The notes under the pieces: generated by a model
Told to the model about the DNA's origin: nothing
The model's input: the letters and a program-made list of their open reading frames with translations, nothing else
Databases searched by the model: none
In this document: in pieces, positions 62,452-64,000 of the stretch
Layout: every line of letters starts with the position of its first letter
Numbering within the stretch: the first letter of the stretch is position 1
Translations under genes and position numbers: made by a program
Assembly: GCF_030160075.1 (NCBI RefSeq)
Contig: NZ_BSNQ01000005.1
Span: forward strand, 1 to 64,000
Source of the DNA: Dyella lipolytica
GTDB lineage: Bacteria > Pseudomonadota > Gammaproteobacteria > Xanthomonadales > Rhodanobacteraceae
DNA: 64,000 nucleotides
Direction of reading: 5' to 3'

Positions 62452-64000
62452 ATGTCACATCGTAAGACTATGCTTGCCGCGAGCATCATCGCGAGCCTTT
62501 GTCTGTCCAGTGCGTTGCATGCACAGGACGCCACGCAAACTACACCTGCCAATACCGTTAACCAGACTACCGAGCAGCAGGCCGAGAAGGCCAATGCGAA
62601 GCAGCTGGGTACGGTAACTGTGGTTGGTATCCGCGCCAGCTTGCAGCAGTCGATGGATACCAAGCGCAACGCCGATGCCATTGTTGATGCCATCACGGCA
62701 ACCGATATCGGCAAGTTCCCGGCCACCAACGTCGCCGAAGCGCTGGCACAGGTGCCTGGCGTAACGCTTGACCATCTGTTCGGTGCAACCCAACGCGTCA
62801 GCATCGACGGCATCGATCCCAGCCTCAACCTCAGCTATCTGGACGGCCATCCGGTGGCGCAGGCAATGTGGCTGTACGGTGATAATCCGAACCGCGGCTT
62901 CAACTATTCGCTGCTGCCGCCCGAGATTCTCGGCAAGCTCGAAATCTATAAGTCGCCCGAAGCGCGTCTGCCGGAAGGCAGCCTCGGCGGTACCGTGTTC
63001 ATGCACACAGTGCAGCCGCTCGATGTCGATGCGAATACGCTTACCGGCTCCTTCGGCGCGAACTACAACGACATGGTCGGCAAACAGCGGCCGAACGCCG
63101 CAGTTTTCTACAGCTGGCATAACGCCGACAAGACCTTTGGCGTAGATGTTTCCGCTCAGCACTACGAGGAGATTACGTCTCGCGAAGGCCAGGAAATCTT
63201 CAGCTACTCGCCTGTTTCGGCTGCCGCTGCAGTTAACCCGGCGATCGCCGCGGAAGTCGCCGCTGGCACCATCAAGGCGTCGGATCAGTTCCCGACGGAG
63301 CTGAACTCAGCCAACTTTATCCAGACCGAGAAGCGCAACAGCATCCTGGTCAACATTCAGTACAAGCCGAACGAGCACTTCGACAGCACGCTCAGCTTGA
63401 TGTACATGAATGACAGCCTCAACAACATCAACACCTCGCTATATCCGATTGCGGGCTTCGCCTACAAAGGCATCAGCTATTTGGCGCCGAGTTCCAATGG
63501 CGTCATCTCCAGCGGCACGCAGGTGGGCACGCCTTGCTTCAACGCCACCAGCTGCACCAGTACCGCCGATAGCTTCGAGGACAATGACGCACGTCACTCC
63601 TTCGTCAAGACGCGTGGCGTCGACTGGCGTGGCACCTATTACGGTGATGGCTGGCGTCTGGGCGGTCAGGTCGGTGTGAGCACGTCGCGCGACGATATCT
63701 CGCAGGCGTTCAAGGAGCTCTACTACGGTGGCGGCTTCAATTGGAATATCAACAAGGGTTTCACCTACACCGACCTGGCTACCGCCAACAACCCGTCTTA
63801 CTGGGCTGACAACGATTTCGGCGGCAACATCGGCTACAAGCCATACAAGTCGAAGGACCAGTACGCACAGTTTGATTTCAGCAAGGATCTCGACGGCTTC
63901 TTCAACGAAGTGCTGTTCGGCGCGCGTTACGCTTCGCACTGGGAAAGCCAAGGGCTGCTGATCTTTACGGGCGTGCCCAATCAGACGCTTAACCAGATTG
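62452..64000 (+). CDS. TonB-dependent outer-membrane receptor, 3' end beyond window
   Basis: At least 516 residues, cut by the window. The signal peptide ends ALHA at about residue 24. The plug domain contains a TonB-box-like LGTVTVVGIRASLQQSMDTKR, the pattern IVDAITATDIGKFPATNVAEALAQVPGVTL, and a beta-barrel begins after about residue 200 with alternating aromatic strands. Location after the GlcNAc kinase suggests uptake of GlcNAc or chitin oligosaccharides across the outer membrane. GGGGAGGAAAT lies before ATG 62452. It is the last visible part of the nag locus. Confidence 0.93.
   Translation, partial: MSHRKTMLAASIIASLCLSSALHAQDATQTTPANTVNQTTEQQAEKANAKQLGTVTVVGIRASLQQSMDTKRNADAIVDAITATDIGKFPATNVAEALAQVPGVTLDHLFGATQRVSIDGIDPSLNLSYLDGHPVAQAMWLYGDNPNRGFNYSLLPPEILGKLEIYKSPEARLPEGSLGGTVFMHTVQPLDVDANTLTGSFGANYNDMVGKQRPNAAVFYSWHNADKTFGVDVSAQHYEEITSREGQEIFSYSPVSAAAAVNPAIAAEVAAGTIKASDQFPTELNSANFIQTEKRNSILVNIQYKPNEHFDSTLSLMYMNDSLNNINTSLYPIAGFAYKGISYLAPSSNGVISSGTQVGTPCFNATSCTSTADSFEDNDARHSFVKTRGVDWRGTYYGDGWRLGGQVGVSTSRDDISQAFKELYYGGGFNWNINKGFTYTDLATANNPSYWADNDFGGNIGYKPYKSKDQYAQFDFSKDLDGFFNEVLFGARYASHWESQGLLIFTGVPNQTLNQI

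Overview
The window reads as a chromosomal segment of a GC-rich gammaproteobacterium of the Xanthomonadales/Lysobacterales, most likely a Rhodanobacteraceae member (Dyella, Luteibacter or Rhodanobacter type). This is inferred from protein character, a nag locus with its own TonB-dependent receptor, a bioB-bioF-bioH-bioC layout next to comF, an alpha2beta2-type glycyl-tRNA synthetase, and GC-rich REP-like repeats. No phage, integron, insertion sequence or CRISPR array was seen. The content is mostly housekeeping and metabolic.

Layout. 1-1303: the tail of a 5S rRNA gene with its terminator, then a rhomboid protease and a DUF1820 protein. 1311-3917 (minus): a glutamine amidotransferase and a lone GspE/PilB-type ATPase. 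3992-7062: glyQ-glyS. 7136-16388: an XRE regulator, a YbaY-type lipoprotein, a GDSL autotransporter esterase, tex, a GYF/RDD membrane protein and mnmG. 16389-17161: a sparsely coding stretch holding a terminator hairpin, a CRP/Clp-like palindrome and a 61-residue orphan gene. 17175-24865: pepN, an aldose epimerase, a PLP dehydratase, an ACT/V4R-like protein paired with an MHYT membrane protein, tag, and an LptA-like gene. 24911-30560 (minus): a DUF899 protein and the biotin genes bioC, bioH, bioF and bioB, with the tRNA hydroxylase gene trhO lodged between bioF and bioH. 30708-33186: a small membrane protein, comF, ubiA and a FosX-like VOC protein.

33201-45643 (minus) is a 12-kb branched-chain amino acid operon in the order leuA-ilvE-leuC-leuD-leuB-ilvD-ilvC-ilvG-ilvM-ilvA. 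Seven of its nine junctions are 4-base ATGA overlaps. It is headed by a Leu/Val/Ile-rich leader peptide, an antiterminator segment and an intrinsic terminator, which together form a transcription attenuator. It encodes all the enzymes from threonine to isoleucine and from pyruvate to valine and leucine.

45887-56022: pssA, an acetyltransferase, a YdcH-like protein, ttcA, an aromatic aminotransferase, rdgC, a DUF45 metalloprotease preceded by a hairpin that covers its ribosome-binding region, an isoprenylcysteine methyltransferase-like protein, an anchored alpha/beta hydrolase and an exported M1 peptidase. 56142-64000: an N-acetylglucosamine locus with nagP-nagR-nagBII-nagA on the minus strand, and a glucokinase-family kinase plus a TonB-dependent receptor (cut by the window end) on the plus strand. 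Palindromic operator candidates lie in the divergent gap. Together these would import GlcNAc across both membranes, phosphorylate it and convert it to fructose-6-phosphate.

The strongest observations are the branched-chain attenuator, the repeat-derived tail of TrhO that joins its stop to the bioH start, the ACT/V4R-MHYT pair, and a FosX-like protein whose expected catalytic Glu appears to be Gln. No wholly new defence or mobile system is evident.
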